A DNA stretch of 36,667 bases from Alphaproteobacteria bacterium (lineage in GTDB: Bacteria; Pseudomonadota; Alphaproteobacteria; GCA-2731375), in NCBI GenBank assembly GCA_030746295.1, contig JASLMY010000020.1, positions 1-36,667 on the forward strand, in the 5' to 3' direction. Under the pieces are notes generated by a model. That model saw only the letters and a program-made list of their open reading frames with translations, did not search any database and was not told the origin of the DNA. Within the stretch, counting starts at the first letter, position 1. Each line of letters starts with the position of its first letter. Shown piece by piece: positions 1 to 8,536 of the stretch. Position numbers and translations under genes: made by a program.

Positions 1-2
1 CC

Positions 3-1010
3 GGCCGGGTGTTGCAGGTGCCGGTGATCGCCCACGACGACGCCGCCGGCACCATCAGCTACCGAGACGAGGACGGGACAATCGTCGAGGTCCCGGTGAC
101 GGGCGGCGCCTGCAAGCTGCAGTGGAAGGCGGACTGGGCGATGCGCTGGTATGCCCTCGACGTCGACTACGAGATGTCGGGCAAGGACCTGATCGATTCC
201 GTACGCCTCTCCGGCCGGATCACCAAGATCCTGGGCGGGCGGCCGCCGGAAGGCTTCACCTACGAGCTCTTCCTCGACGAGGCCGGCGAGAAGATCTCCA
301 AGTCCCGGGGCAACGGCCTCGCCATCGAGGAGTGGCTGAAATACGCCTCGCCTGAGAGCCTGTCGCTCTACATGTACAACGCCCCCCGGCGGGCCAAGCG
401 GCTCTACTTCGACGTGATCCCGCGGGCGGTCGACGAGTACCTGCAGCATCTCGACAAGTATGCCGCGCTGGACGAGGCGGCGCGCGTCGATAACCCGGCC
501 TGGCACGTCCACGCTGGCCGGCCTCCGCAAGAGTCGGTGCCGCTCGGTTTCGGCCTCTTGATGAACCTGGCCGGTGCGGCCAACGCGGAGGACAAGGAGG
601 TGCTCTGGGGCTTCATCCGCCGCTACGTGCCCGAGGCGACGCCCGAGAACCATCCGATCCTGGACGCCCTCGCCGGTTATGCGGTCGCCTACTACCAGGA
701 CTTCGTCAAGCCGACGAAGCGGTATCGGGCACCCGACGAGACCGAGCGCACGGCGCTGGAGGAGCTGGCCACGGCACTGGAAGCGACGCCCCAAGGAACG
801 AGTGCGGAGGACTTGCAGAACGAGGTTTACGAGATCGGCAAGCGGCACGGCTTCGAGAGCCTGCGCGACTGGTTCCGGGCCCTCTACGAGGTTCTGCTGG
901 GGCAGAGCCAGGGGCCGCGCATGGGCTCGTTCATCGCCCTCTACGGCGTCGCCGAGACCGCCCGACTGGTCCGCCGGGCGCTCGCCGGCGAGGACTTGAG
1001 CGCTACCTGA
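3..1010 (+). CDS. lysS: Lysine--tRNA ligase, class I (C-terminal part, truncated by window start)
   Basis: Charges tRNA-Lys with lysine in the cytosol. The visible 336 codons hold the KMSKS-type signature KISKSRGNG near residue 96 of the visible frame, followed by [18 protein letters not shown] and a helical C-terminal anticodon-binding half, all characteristic of the class I (archaeal-type, Rossmann-fold) LysRS that many Alphaproteobacteria use instead of the class II enzyme. The frame is open to the left edge, so the HIGH motif and the true start lie outside the window. The GTG at base 9 is only an internal codon. A GNAT acetyltransferase starts 20 bases downstream in the same direction. 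Confidence 0.93.
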   Translation, partial: GRVLQVPVIAHDDAAGTISYRDEDGTIVEVPVTGGACKLQWKADWAMRWYALDVDYEMSGKDLIDSVRLSGRITKILGGRPPEGFTYELFLDEAGEKISKSRGNGLAIEEWLKYASPESLSLYMYNAPRRAKRLYFDVIPRAVDEYLQHLDKYAALDEAARVDNPAWHVHAGRPPQESVPLGFGLLMNLAGAANAEDKEVLWGFIRRYVPEATPENHPILDALAGYAVAYYQDFVKPTKRYRAPDETERTALEELATALEATPQGTSAEDLQNEVYEIGKRHGFESLRDWFRALYEVLLGQSQGPRMGSFIALYGVAETARLVRRALAGEDLSAT

Positions 1011-1030
1011 GACGAGGCGGTGCTTGGAAC

Positions 1031-1537
1031 GTGATCAGACGTTTGACGACGAGCGACGCCGAGGGTTTTCGCGCCCTCCGGCTGGAGATGCTGGAGCGGC
1101 ACCCGCATTCCTTCGGTATGTCCTACGAAGATGAAGCGGGCTGGCCGCTAACCCGGTTCGAGGCCACGATCACCGAAAGCGCGGTCTTCGGCGGCTTCGT
1201 TGACGATTTGCTGGCGGGCATCGCCTCGCTGCGCGGCTATGGCATGCGCAAGTTCGCGCACAAGGGCTACCTCTGGGGCATGTATGTCCGCGAGGCGGCG
1301 CGCGGCCGCGGCCTGGGTGCTGCCCTGGTCGAGGCGGTGCTGGCCGAGGCGCGCCAGCAGGGCCTCGAGCAGGTCCTGCTCACCGTCTCCCGGGGCAACC
1401 AGACCGCCGAGCGGCTCTACGCCCGGCACGGCTTCCAGGTCTTCGGCACCGAGCCACGGGCGCTCAAACACCAGGGCCGTTACAGCGACGAAGTGCAGAT
1501 GATCTGCTACCTGGATGGGACCGCCGAACGCGCGTGA
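1031..1537 (+). CDS. GNAT family N-acetyltransferase
   Basis: Single-domain acetyl-CoA-dependent N-acetyltransferase of 168 aa; substrate unknown. The acetyl-CoA-binding motif A is seen as VREAARGRGLGAALVEAVL (about residues 87-105, RGRGLG loop), followed by a GNQTAERLYARHGF motif B typical of RimI-like GNATs. The N-terminus MIRRLTTSDAEGFRALR is a usual GNAT start, which supports the GTG at 1031. A GAGG lies about 14 bases upstream and is a weak ribosome site. It lies 20 bases after lysS and may be cotranscribed with it. Confidence 0.85.
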   Translation: MIRRLTTSDAEGFRALRLEMLERHPHSFGMSYEDEAGWPLTRFEATITESAVFGGFVDDLLAGIASLRGYGMRKFAHKGYLWGMYVREAARGRGLGAALVEAVLAEARQQGLEQVLLTVSRGNQTAERLYARHGFQVFGTEPRALKHQGRYSDEVQMICYLDGTAERA

Positions 1538-1663
1538 GCCTTGGCGTCGCCACGACAGGCGAGCTAGCCGCACGGAAACGCATGGACGCGTCCGCCGCCC
1601 AGGCGCAACTGAAGACACCGGGGCATGGCCGGGCCGTTCGGGCCATAATTCAAGAATATTCGT

Positions 1664-1721
1664 CTCTAATATGTTTAGAGTATTTTAAAACAGCTTGACT
1701 AAGAATTACGGAAGCTTAGTC
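1664..1721. promoter_or_regulatory. AT-rich island with two inverted repeats upstream of the EAL gene
   Basis: Within a GC-rich chromosome, bases about 1649-1752 are strikingly AT-rich. They contain CTCTAA (1664-1669) facing TTAGAG (1675-1680), and GACTAAG (1697-1703) facing CTTAGTC (1715-1721), both perfect. A TTGACT at 1695-1700 resembles a -35 box but I see no convincing -10 at 16-18 bases. Position and symmetry suggest operator and promoter DNA for the phosphodiesterase/cyclase pair; the binding protein is not known. Confidence 0.4.
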
Positions 1722-1756
1722 GAAGCCATTCAGGTGTCATTAGTTAAGCATAATGC

Positions 1757-1767
1757 AAAGAAGGGGG
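1757..1767 (+). promoter_or_regulatory. Shine-Dalgarno site that decides the EAL gene start
   Basis: A purine run ending in AAGGGGG stops at 1767. It overlaps or abuts the in-frame ATGs at 1753 and 1768, so neither can use it, but it sits 9 bases before the in-frame GTG at 1777. This favours GTG 1777 as the translation start. Confidence 0.5.
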
Positions 1768-1776
1768 ATGCTTTCC

Positions 1777-3447
1777 GTGACCCACGGCTTGGCGCCCGCG
1801 GCTGAACCGGCAACGACGCTTCGCAATGAACGCGATCGATTTGCCGTTTTCGCCCTGACGGCCGCGGACGCATTCCTCGAGACCGACCGCGACCTGAACA
1901 TTCGCTTTGCCACCGGCGCGACACATTGGCTGCTGGGCAGGGACGAGGCCGTCGTGAAGTCGAAGAACATGCTCGACTTCGTCGCCGAGGACTACAAGCG
2001 GTTGGTCAAAGCCGCCTGCAAGGGCGCGATCCGAGACGGGAGGTTTGGCCCCATACCGATCGGCTTTCAGCAGCCGGACGGACGGGTCGTGCATGTCGAT
2101 GTCAGCAGTACCTATCTGCCGAATCGAGGTGGCGAGTTCTACATCGCCGCGCGGGCCCACCCCCTCGGTCTGGCCATGCAAAAGCCAAACTCGCAAGACG
2201 GCACCACACCTTCGAAGCGACCCGAGCCGCACGCCGTCGCCCAGAGTATCGCCAAGGCCGCACAGGCAGCTTCGGAAAACGGTCAAGATCTCAGCTTGAC
2301 GCTGTTTAATCTCGACGGACTGGAAAGCCTGCAAAGCCGATTGGCGCCAACGGCGGCGGGGGAGCTGATGGCCGACATCGAAGCCCACCTGCAGGCGTTT
2401 TCGGCGGGCGACGCGGGCGTCACTCAGGTCGGCGACGAAGAGTTCGGCCTCCTGCACCGCGGCGGCATCGACATCCAAGGCCTCGAGCAAGACATCGACG
2501 ACTGCGCGTCGGCATTCGATCCCAAGGGCGAGGGCGTATCCATCAGGTCGAGCACCCTCGCCGTGTCGGGCGTCGATCTCTCGGAAGCCGACATGGCGAA
2601 AGCCGTGGTTTATGTGATCAACAAGTTCACCGAGACGCGGGGCGAGTTCACGGTCCGCGATCTGTCCGATGGCTACAAGGGCATGCTTCAAGATACGAGC
2701 ATCAGGATCGCCGGGCTGAAGACCCTGATTCGGCAACGTGCCTTCGACCTGCACTACCAGCCAATCATCGCCCTCGATGGCTGCGAACTGCATCACTACG
2801 AAGCGCTGGTTCGATTTCGGGCCGACGACGAGACCGCATCACCCTATGCCACCATCGCATTCGCCGAAGAGGTTGGCCTCATTGCCGCGTTGGACTTGGC
2901 GATTTGTCACAAGGCCATCAGCACCATCCTGTCGGCGCGCCGGGAAGGTCTTCAGCTTTCACTGGCCGTGAATGTATCGGGCAGGTCGCTCGAAACGCCG
3001 GTCTTCTTGGATCGCCTCCGGTCGCTTCTGAGGGAGTGCCAATCCTTTCCCCAGTTCTTGCTGTTCGAGGTCACCGAGTCTTCGAAGATCAAGAATCTCG
3101 AGGCAACCAACAACTTCCTGAAATCGCTTCGAAACTTGGGTCACCGGGTCTGCATCGACGACTTTGGCGCCGGTGCATCGGCTTTCCAATACCTGCGCGC
3201 GCTCGCCGTCGACTATGTCAAGATCGACGGCTCGTATGTCAGGGAGATCACGTCCAATCGCGATGCCCGGTCGTTCGTCCGCTCGATGGCGAGTCTCTGT
3301 CACGAGCTCGGCATGCAAACGATCGCCGAGATGATCGAAGACCGGGCGACCGTCGACGAATTGCTCCGAATGGGAATCGCCTACGGCCAAGGCTACCTCT
3401 TCGGGAAACCATTGCCCGAGTTCCGCAAGGTCAAGCTTGTCGGCTAA
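1777..3447 (+). CDS. PAS - degenerate GGDEF - EAL protein, predicted c-di-GMP phosphodiesterase
   Basis: Predicted to hydrolyse cyclic di-GMP to pGpG. Order of domains: a PAS-like sensor (about residues 15-130), a degenerate GGDEF region where the signature reads GDEEF, and an EAL domain (about 320-550). The EAL domain keeps the residues needed for activity: the EAL signature itself (YEALVRF), FEVTES, the DDFGAG loop, VKIDG and the late AEMIE glutamate, so it is probably active. No membrane segment is seen, so it should be cytosolic, with the PAS domain binding an unknown ligand. The start at GTG 1777 is chosen on ribosome-site spacing; ATG 1753 in frame would add 8 residues. A diguanylate cyclase begins 67 bases downstream, so synthesis and breakdown may be co-regulated. 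Confidence 0.85.
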   Translation: MTHGLAPAAEPATTLRNERDRFAVFALTAADAFLETDRDLNIRFATGATHWLLGRDEAVVKSKNMLDFVAEDYKRLVKAACKGAIRDGRFGPIPIGFQQPDGRVVHVDVSSTYLPNRGGEFYIAARAHPLGLAMQKPNSQDGTTPSKRPEPHAVAQSIAKAAQAASENGQDLSLTLFNLDGLESLQSRLAPTAAGELMADIEAHLQAFSAGDAGVTQVGDEEFGLLHRGGIDIQGLEQDIDDCASAFDPKGEGVSIRSSTLAVSGVDLSEADMAKAVVYVINKFTETRGEFTVRDLSDGYKGMLQDTSIRIAGLKTLIRQRAFDLHYQPIIALDGCELHHYEALVRFRADDETASPYATIAFAEEVGLIAALDLAICHKAISTILSARREGLQLSLAVNVSGRSLETPVFLDRLRSLLRECQSFPQFLLFEVTESSKIKNLEATNNFLKSLRNLGHRVCIDDFGAGASAFQYLRALAVDYVKIDGSYVREITSNRDARSFVRSMASLCHELGMQTIAEMIEDRATVDELLRMGIAYGQGYLFGKPLPEFRKVKLVG

Positions 3448-3514
3448 TACGAGAAAGCGGCCGCGACGGAAGAGCTTGCCGGTGAGGGTCGCGCGAAGGA
3501 AAGGCTGAGGACCA

Positions 3515-4606
3515 TTGCAGCTTTCGACGGAAAAGCCGAAGACAGGGGAATGCGCCCAAGACCTCGCGGCGGCCGCCTTCGAGGCGATGGAGCGCCACGA
3601 CATCCCGCCCACGCCCCCGAATTTCAGCATTTGGTATTCGTATGCATCGGGGCGTCAACCGGGCCTCGATCGAAAGCCGGACCATCCGATCGGGGACGGA
3701 TGTGCACCGGCTGCGCTGCCGAGCAAGAAAACCCGTCGCGCCCCCCCGAGCCGTACGGCCGCAGGCTATCGGCCGCCCGACGCCGATCTCGAATTCGACG
3801 AGGTGACGGCCCAGCTATTGGATACTCTCAGTCTCACCAGGGAGGAAGTAGCCGAGTACAGCGACGACCTGCGCGCCTTCTCCAAGCGCCTCGACGACCG
3901 CCAGCTCGCCGAGCTCGGCAGCCTGATCGCTTCGGTATTGAACGAGACCCGAAAGGTGCAGGTCAAGAACCAGCACCTCGAAGCAGCGCTAAAGGCCTCC
4001 ACGGACGAGACCCAGGATCTGCGCCGCAACATCGTCGACGCCCGAGTGGAGGCTCTGACCGATCCTCTGACCGGGCTGGGGAACAGGCAATCTTTCGAGC
4101 GCGGCCTCGCCGAATGGGCCCATCGTGCCGAGACCAACACCGAGCCCCTGTCGCTTTTGATGTTCGACGTCGACAATTTCAAGGGTTTCAACGACAGCTT
4201 CGGCCATCAGCTCGGCGATCAAGTTCTGAAGCTGGTGGCGACGATACTCGGCGAATGCGTCAAGGGCCGAGACGTCGTGGCCCGATATGGTGGCGAAGAA
4301 TTTGCGATCATCCTGCCGAAGACGGGATTGCAAAGCGCCTGCGCCGTCGCCGATCAGATCCGCGTGGCCGTGGCGTCCCGGGCGCTGACCAGAAAGAACA
4401 CGGGCGAGAAGCTGGGCCGGATCACCGTCTCTATCGGTGCGGCCCAATTGCGCGTCGGCGAGCGGCCGGAAGAGATCGTTGCCCGCGCCGATGAAGCGCT
4501 TTACGCCGCCAGGCAGGCCGGGCGCAACTGTGTCGTCGCCGACGACCGGGTCTACGAAGGCGCTGCTTCGTTGGCCAAGACAGAAGTATCCATCTCGGCC
4601 TTCTAA
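3515..4606 (+). CDS. Diguanylate cyclase (GGEEF), soluble
   Basis: Makes c-di-GMP from two GTP. The 363-aa protein has an N-terminal region (about 14-45) with MERHDIPPTPPNFSIWY, a signature of a common alphaproteobacterial cyclase subfamily, a helical linker (about 95-175) likely to form a dimerising coiled coil, and a GGDEF domain (about 178-345) with DPLTGLGNR and the active-site GGEEF at 259-263. The inhibitory RxxD site is KGRD here, so product inhibition may be weak. Residues about 55-90 are rich in Pro, Arg and Lys and do not resemble the usual helical continuation. The start is TTG 3515, with AAGGAAAGG and GAGG 4-10 bases upstream. Probably cotranscribed with the EAL gene. Confidence 0.87.
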   Translation: MQLSTEKPKTGECAQDLAAAAFEAMERHDIPPTPPNFSIWYSYASGRQPGLDRKPDHPIGDGCAPAALPSKKTRRAPPSRTAAGYRPPDADLEFDEVTAQLLDTLSLTREEVAEYSDDLRAFSKRLDDRQLAELGSLIASVLNETRKVQVKNQHLEAALKASTDETQDLRRNIVDARVEALTDPLTGLGNRQSFERGLAEWAHRAETNTEPLSLLMFDVDNFKGFNDSFGHQLGDQVLKLVATILGECVKGRDVVARYGGEEFAIILPKTGLQSACAVADQIRVAVASRALTRKNTGEKLGRITVSIGAAQLRVGERPEEIVARADEALYAARQAGRNCVVADDRVYEGAASLAKTEVSISAF

Positions 4607-4612
4607 AAAAAC

Positions 4613-4640
4613 GTCCGCTGCCGGAGGCGCGCAAGCGGAC
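4613..4640. terminator. Hairpin after the diguanylate cyclase gene
   Basis: GTCCGCT (4613-4619) pairs with AGCGGAC (4634-4640), with further pairing of GC next to the loop. Seven A residues lie just left of the stem (4605-4611), so the T-tract of a classical intrinsic terminator is on the minus strand. On the plus strand the hairpin follows the stop codon by 6 bases but lacks a T-run. It probably ends plus-strand transcription imperfectly and would block antisense transcription well. Confidence 0.45.
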
Positions 4641-4883
4641 TTCCTAGCCGCAGTTCATGTGATTTGCTCGGGCAGCGATTCGCGGCCGGGCGGTGCCGAT
4701 CGCGCGGCCCTACGTGATCGGTTCGCAGAGGCGGGTTGCGCGTGCCATCACGAGGGGCGAACCCAACCAGGCTGTGGTGGCGTCGCCTTGGCGACGCGCG
4801 CGAAAGAATCATGCAGGATTGAGCGGAGCCGGCTGATAGACTTCCTCGGCGATTACATGGTCGGAGCAGCGGATTGACCAGAG
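4641..4883. other. Intergenic gap, no recognisable gene
   Basis: The 243 bases between the hairpin and the cyanophycin synthetase start hold open frames on both strands, but none gives a protein with recognisable composition or a ribosome site. No clear promoter was found. Confidence 0.4.
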
Positions 4884-7493
4884 ATGGAGATTGAGACGGC
4901 GACGACGCTCTTTGTCGGCCCCAACCTCTTCAGCCACGGGCCGGTCGTCGTCCTCACCATGAAACCCGACATCGCACCGGGTGAGCCGGGTCCGGACCTT
5001 GCCCGCCGCCTCAGCCAAGCATTGCCGTCCCTCGGCGGCACCGAGGGGCTGGCGGCGATCGAGGGAGGCGGTGCCGCGGGCCTCGCCCAGGCGGTCTTGC
5101 TGGCGGCCGTGGAGCTGCAGCGACTGGCCGGTGCCGAGGTCGGACCTGGCGAGGTCCGCACCGGCGAAGCCGACGACACCGTCGAGGTGGTCCTCGAATA
5201 TGAGGACGGGCGGGTCGGATTGCGGGCCGCCGAGGCGGCGAGCCAGTTGATCGGTCGATTGATGGGCGCCGGCGAGGAGCAAAGCTCAAGCGTCGATCAT
5301 ACCAGGGCGCTCAGGTCATTCCTCCGATTCGCCCAGAACCGGCGTCCCGACGTGGGCTCTCGCCTGTTGCGCAAGGAAGCGACACGGCGTGGCATTCCAT
5401 GGCTCCCGCTTTCAGAGGCTCTCATCCTCTATGGCCAGGGACGATACCAACGCCGGACCTACAAGGCCTTCACCGATCGGACCGCCTATCTCGGCGTCCA
5501 GATCTCGAGCGACAAATCCGCGTGCAACCGCCGCCTCGGCCAAACCGGTCTGCCAGTACCGCGGCAAGCAACGGCCCGCAACAAGCACCAAGCCGTCAAG
5601 GCAGCCGAGGAGATCGGCTATCCGGTGGTGGTCAAGCCCTTGAGCGCCGATTTCGGCCGCGGCATCAGCCTCCGCCTTGCCGACGCGATCGAAGTGGAAG
5701 CCGCTTTCGCCCGCGCCCGCAAGCATTCGTCGATGGTCATCGTCGAGCAGTTCATCGAGGGCGACGATCACCGGCTTCTGGTGATCGACGGTAACCTGGT
5801 GGCGGCCGCCAAGCGGATGCCGGCACACGTCATCGGGGACGGCACGCGAACGATCACCGAACTGGTCGAGATCGCCAATCTCGATCCGCGACGCGGCGCC
5901 TCGAAGAAAGACGTTCTGTCACACATCACGCTGGACGATCCGGCAATCGAGGTACTGGCGCGTGGCGGCTACACGCCGGCCTCGGTACCGAAGGCCGGCG
6001 AGACCGTGTTCGCCCGCCAGGTCGCCAATCTGTCCGCCGGCGGCACCGCCGTCGACGTGACCGACCGCGTCCACGATGACAATCGGGCCATCGCCTGCGC
6101 GGCGGCCGCCATCGTCGGCCTCGACGTCGCCGGGGTGGATCTGCTGATCCCGGACATCGGCCGCTCTTACCTGGAGGTCGGCGGTGCCATCTGCGAAGTG
6201 AACTGCACCCCCGGCCTGCGCATGCACCATGCGCCGAGCGAGGGCAAATCGCGCAACGTCGCCGCCCCAATCATCGACCTGCTCTTTCCGCCCGGCGCGC
6301 CGAGCCGAATACCGATCGCCGCGATCACCGGCAGCAACGGCAAGACGACGACAGCCTACATGCTGGCACACATTCTAAAAGGCGCCGGACGCTCGGTCGG
6401 CCTGACCACGACCGAGGGCCTCTACCTGGACGGCCGTCGGATCAAGGAGGGCGACATGGCCGGGCCGGGACCGGCGCGTCAGGTGCTGCACCATCCGCTG
6501 GTCGACGCAGCGGTCCTGGAAACCGCCCGAGGCGCCATCATCAAGTACGGACTGGGCTTCGATTTCTGCAACGTGGCCGCGGTCCTCAACGTCGATGCCG
6601 ACCATCTGGGCTTCGACGGCATCGAGACGGTCGAGGATCTGGCCAGGGTCAAGCGCTTGCTGGTCGAGGTCGCCCGGGACACCGCCGTGCTCAACGCCGA
6701 CGATCCATTGTGCCTGGCGATGCGCGAGCACGCCGCTGCCGATGAGGTCTGCTACGTCAGCATGGCGGCGGACAACCCACGGGTCGCCGAGCACCTCGCC
6801 GGCGGCAGCCCGGCCGTGACCTTGGCCATGGTCGAGGGGCGGGAGGCGATCACCTTCCATGCCGGGGGCGAGACCACAACGGTCATCGAGAGCGGCCGGA
6901 TCCCCGCCACCTTCGACGGGCGGGTCAGGCACAACGTGGAGAACGCCTTGTTCGCGGCGGCCATCGCCTGGAGCATGGGGCAGCCGGCGGAAGCCATCCG
7001 CGACGGCCTCGCCAGCTTCGCCACCGGCTTCGAGGAGACGCCAGGCCGGATGAACGTCTATGAGGGCCTCCCCTTCACGGCGATCGTCGACTTCGCGCAC
7101 AACCCCGCCAAGATCGACGCTATCTGCCGGGCCACCGACGCATTCCCGGCCGCCGGTCGGCGGCTCTGCGTGATCACCTCACCCGGCAACCGCCGCGATG
7201 AGCACTTCCACGAGATGGGACGCCTGGCCGCGGGCCATTTCGACCGCTACATCTGCACCAGCTGGGACGAGTTGCGGGGCCGGGAGCCGGAAGAGGTCCC
7301 GACGCTGCTCCGCGACGGCTTGCTCGCAGGTGGCGTCGATGCCGATCGGATCGAGATCGTGCCGAGCGAGGAGGCGGCGATCGCCACCGGCCTGGCGATG
7401 GCGCGAGAGGGCGATCTCCTGCTGCTGCTTCCCAAGAAGAACCGACGCGCCTGGAACCAGCTCGTCGCTTTCGAGGAAACCCTTGCGCGCTGA
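4884..7493 (+). CDS. cphA: Cyanophycin synthetase
   Basis: Polymerises aspartate and arginine into cyanophycin, a nitrogen and carbon reserve, using ATP. At 869 aa it is full length for the family. The N-terminal domain (about 1-160) has the typical ETATTLFVGPNLFSHGPVV opening; the ATP-grasp domain (about 215-470) shows GYPVVVKPL, GRGISL, IVEQFIEG, DHRLLV, DPRRG and GLRMHHAPSEGKSR; the Mur-ligase-like domain (about 475-869) has the P-loop GSNGKTTT from residue 483, then LETARGAI and VLNVDADHLG. Both ATP sites therefore look intact, unlike CphA2. No cyanophycinase or isoaspartyl dipeptidase gene is nearby, so breakdown genes must lie elsewhere or be absent. The start ATG 4884 has a weak ribosome site but fits the family N-terminus. 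Confidence 0.93.
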   Translation: MEIETATTLFVGPNLFSHGPVVVLTMKPDIAPGEPGPDLARRLSQALPSLGGTEGLAAIEGGGAAGLAQAVLLAAVELQRLAGAEVGPGEVRTGEADDTVEVVLEYEDGRVGLRAAEAASQLIGRLMGAGEEQSSSVDHTRALRSFLRFAQNRRPDVGSRLLRKEATRRGIPWLPLSEALILYGQGRYQRRTYKAFTDRTAYLGVQISSDKSACNRRLGQTGLPVPRQATARNKHQAVKAAEEIGYPVVVKPLSADFGRGISLRLADAIEVEAAFARARKHSSMVIVEQFIEGDDHRLLVIDGNLVAAAKRMPAHVIGDGTRTITELVEIANLDPRRGASKKDVLSHITLDDPAIEVLARGGYTPASVPKAGETVFARQVANLSAGGTAVDVTDRVHDDNRAIACAAAAIVGLDVAGVDLLIPDIGRSYLEVGGAICEVNCTPGLRMHHAPSEGKSRNVAAPIIDLLFPPGAPSRIPIAAITGSNGKTTTAYMLAHILKGAGRSVGLTTTEGLYLDGRRIKEGDMAGPGPARQVLHHPLVDAAVLETARGAIIKYGLGFDFCNVAAVLNVDADHLGFDGIETVEDLARVKRLLVEVARDTAVLNADDPLCLAMREHAAADEVCYVSMAADNPRVAEHLAGGSPAVTLAMVEGREAITFHAGGETTTVIESGRIPATFDGRVRHNVENALFAAAIAWSMGQPAEAIRDGLASFATGFEETPGRMNVYEGLPFTAIVDFAHNPAKIDAICRATDAFPAAGRRLCVITSPGNRRDEHFHEMGRLAAGHFDRYICTSWDELRGREPEEVPTLLRDGLLAGGVDADRIEIVPSEEAAIATGLAMAREGDLLLLLPKKNRRAWNQLVAFEETLAR

Positions 7494-7529
7494 CCGCCCT
7501 GCCGGCGCTTTGCCTGCTTCGGCGCCGCC

Positions 7530-8375
7530 TCAGAAGACGGAGGTCGTCTCGGCGTAGTCCCAATAGAGCTCGCGAGCCCGCTTGGTGACGGGCCCCGGCT
7601 GCAGGTCGCGGTCCTCGACCCGGATGATCGGCATGACCTTGGTGTAATTGCCGGTCGAGAAGACCTCGTCCGCGGCCATGACGTCGTCGAAGGTCAGGGT
7701 CAGCTCGCGTACCTCGGTGCCGTCCTGGCGCAACAGCTCGATGATGCGCCGGCGGGTAACGCCGTCGAGAAAAGTACCGTTCGGCACCGGGGTCATGGCG
7801 ACGCCGTCCTTGACGATCCAGACGTTGGCGCTGGCGAGCTCGGCGACGTTGCCGTTGGGGTCCAGCATGACGGCGTTGTCGAAGCCCCGGTCCTCGGCCT
7901 CCTTGAGGGCGCGCGAGGAGTTCGGATAGAGGCAGGAGGCCTTGGCATCCGTCGGCGCCATGTCGGGCGCCGGCCGCCGGCGCGAGGAAAGGCAGACGCC
8001 GATGCCTGAAAACGGCGGAATTGGGGACCGATAGACCGCCAGCACGAAAGTCGTGCTGGCCGGGTCCGGAGTCAGGAAGCCGGCGGCGGCATAGTACATC
8101 GGCCGGATGTAGAGCTCGGCATCCTTCGGGAACTTGCGTACCGCCTCGGTGCAGAGTGCGGTCACTTCCGCCGCGCTCATGGTCGGTTCCAACAGCATGG
8201 CATGGGCCGAATTGTTGAGCCGCTGGCAGTGCTGGTCGAGATCCGGGGCACAGCCGCCGAAGGCCCGGGCCCCGTCGAAGACCACGGCCGAGAGCCAGAA
8301 CGATTGCTGCATCGGCCCGGTCAGCAGCGGCGCCTCGGTCAGCCATTCGCCGTCGTAGTAGAAAACCGCGTCCAT
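7530..8375 (-). CDS. Class IV aminotransferase (branched-chain aminotransferase-like)
   Basis: PLP-dependent transaminase of fold type IV (281 aa), most like branched-chain amino-acid aminotransferases, although D-amino-acid transaminase or ADC lyase relatives cannot be excluded. Seen: MDAVFYYDGEW start, VVFDGARAFGG, YIRPMYY, the probable PLP lysine K145 in TDAKASCLYPNS, GFDNAVMLDPNGNVAELASANVW, and NGTFLDGVTRR. An in-frame ATG 69 bases further upstream would add 23 residues unlike the family; the start at 8375 matches the usual N-terminus and has GGGAG upstream. It is convergent with cphA and divergent from pyrD. Confidence 0.85.
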   Translation of the reverse strand: MDAVFYYDGEWLTEAPLLTGPMQQSFWLSAVVFDGARAFGGCAPDLDQHCQRLNNSAHAMLLEPTMSAAEVTALCTEAVRKFPKDAELYIRPMYYAAAGFLTPDPASTTFVLAVYRSPIPPFSGIGVCLSSRRRPAPDMAPTDAKASCLYPNSSRALKEAEDRGFDNAVMLDPNGNVAELASANVWIVKDGVAMTPVPNGTFLDGVTRRRIIELLRQDGTEVRELTLTFDDVMAADEVFSTGNYTKVMPIIRVEDRDLQPGPVTKRARELYWDYAETTSVF

Positions 8376-8415
8376 GCCCGTCGCACTCCCGATCCCGGCC
8401 ACCCGTTGGATCGGC

Positions 8416-8444
8416 AACATACCCAAGGCCGCACCTGGCGCCAA
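8416..8444 (-). promoter_or_regulatory. Candidate sigma-70 promoter for the aminotransferase
   Basis: Read on the minus strand: TTGGCG (8439-8444), 17 bases, TATGTT (8416-8421). Transcription would begin near 8409, about 34 bases before the ATG at 8375. Found by eye. Confidence 0.35.
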
Positions 8445-8536
8445 TAGACCGGCTTACGGCCAGCGCCGTCCTGGCAAGTGACGCTGCCATCGGCTACGGT
8501 CCGGCTCAGACTGCCGGTCGCTGGAACCTTGCCCCG

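Noticed and set aside
1695..1700. TTGACT as the -35 box of a promoter for the EAL gene
   Set aside because: No acceptable -10 hexamer lies 16-18 bases downstream.
1744..2796. A 350-codon minus-strand frame opposite the EAL gene
   Set aside because: It is a mirror of the coding strand in a GC-rich gene, with no ribosome site or family features.
7503..7528. A terminator between cphA and the aminotransferase
   Set aside because: CGGCGC and GCGCCG can pair, but only over six bases with a long loop and no T-run on either strand; chance is likely in GC-rich DNA.
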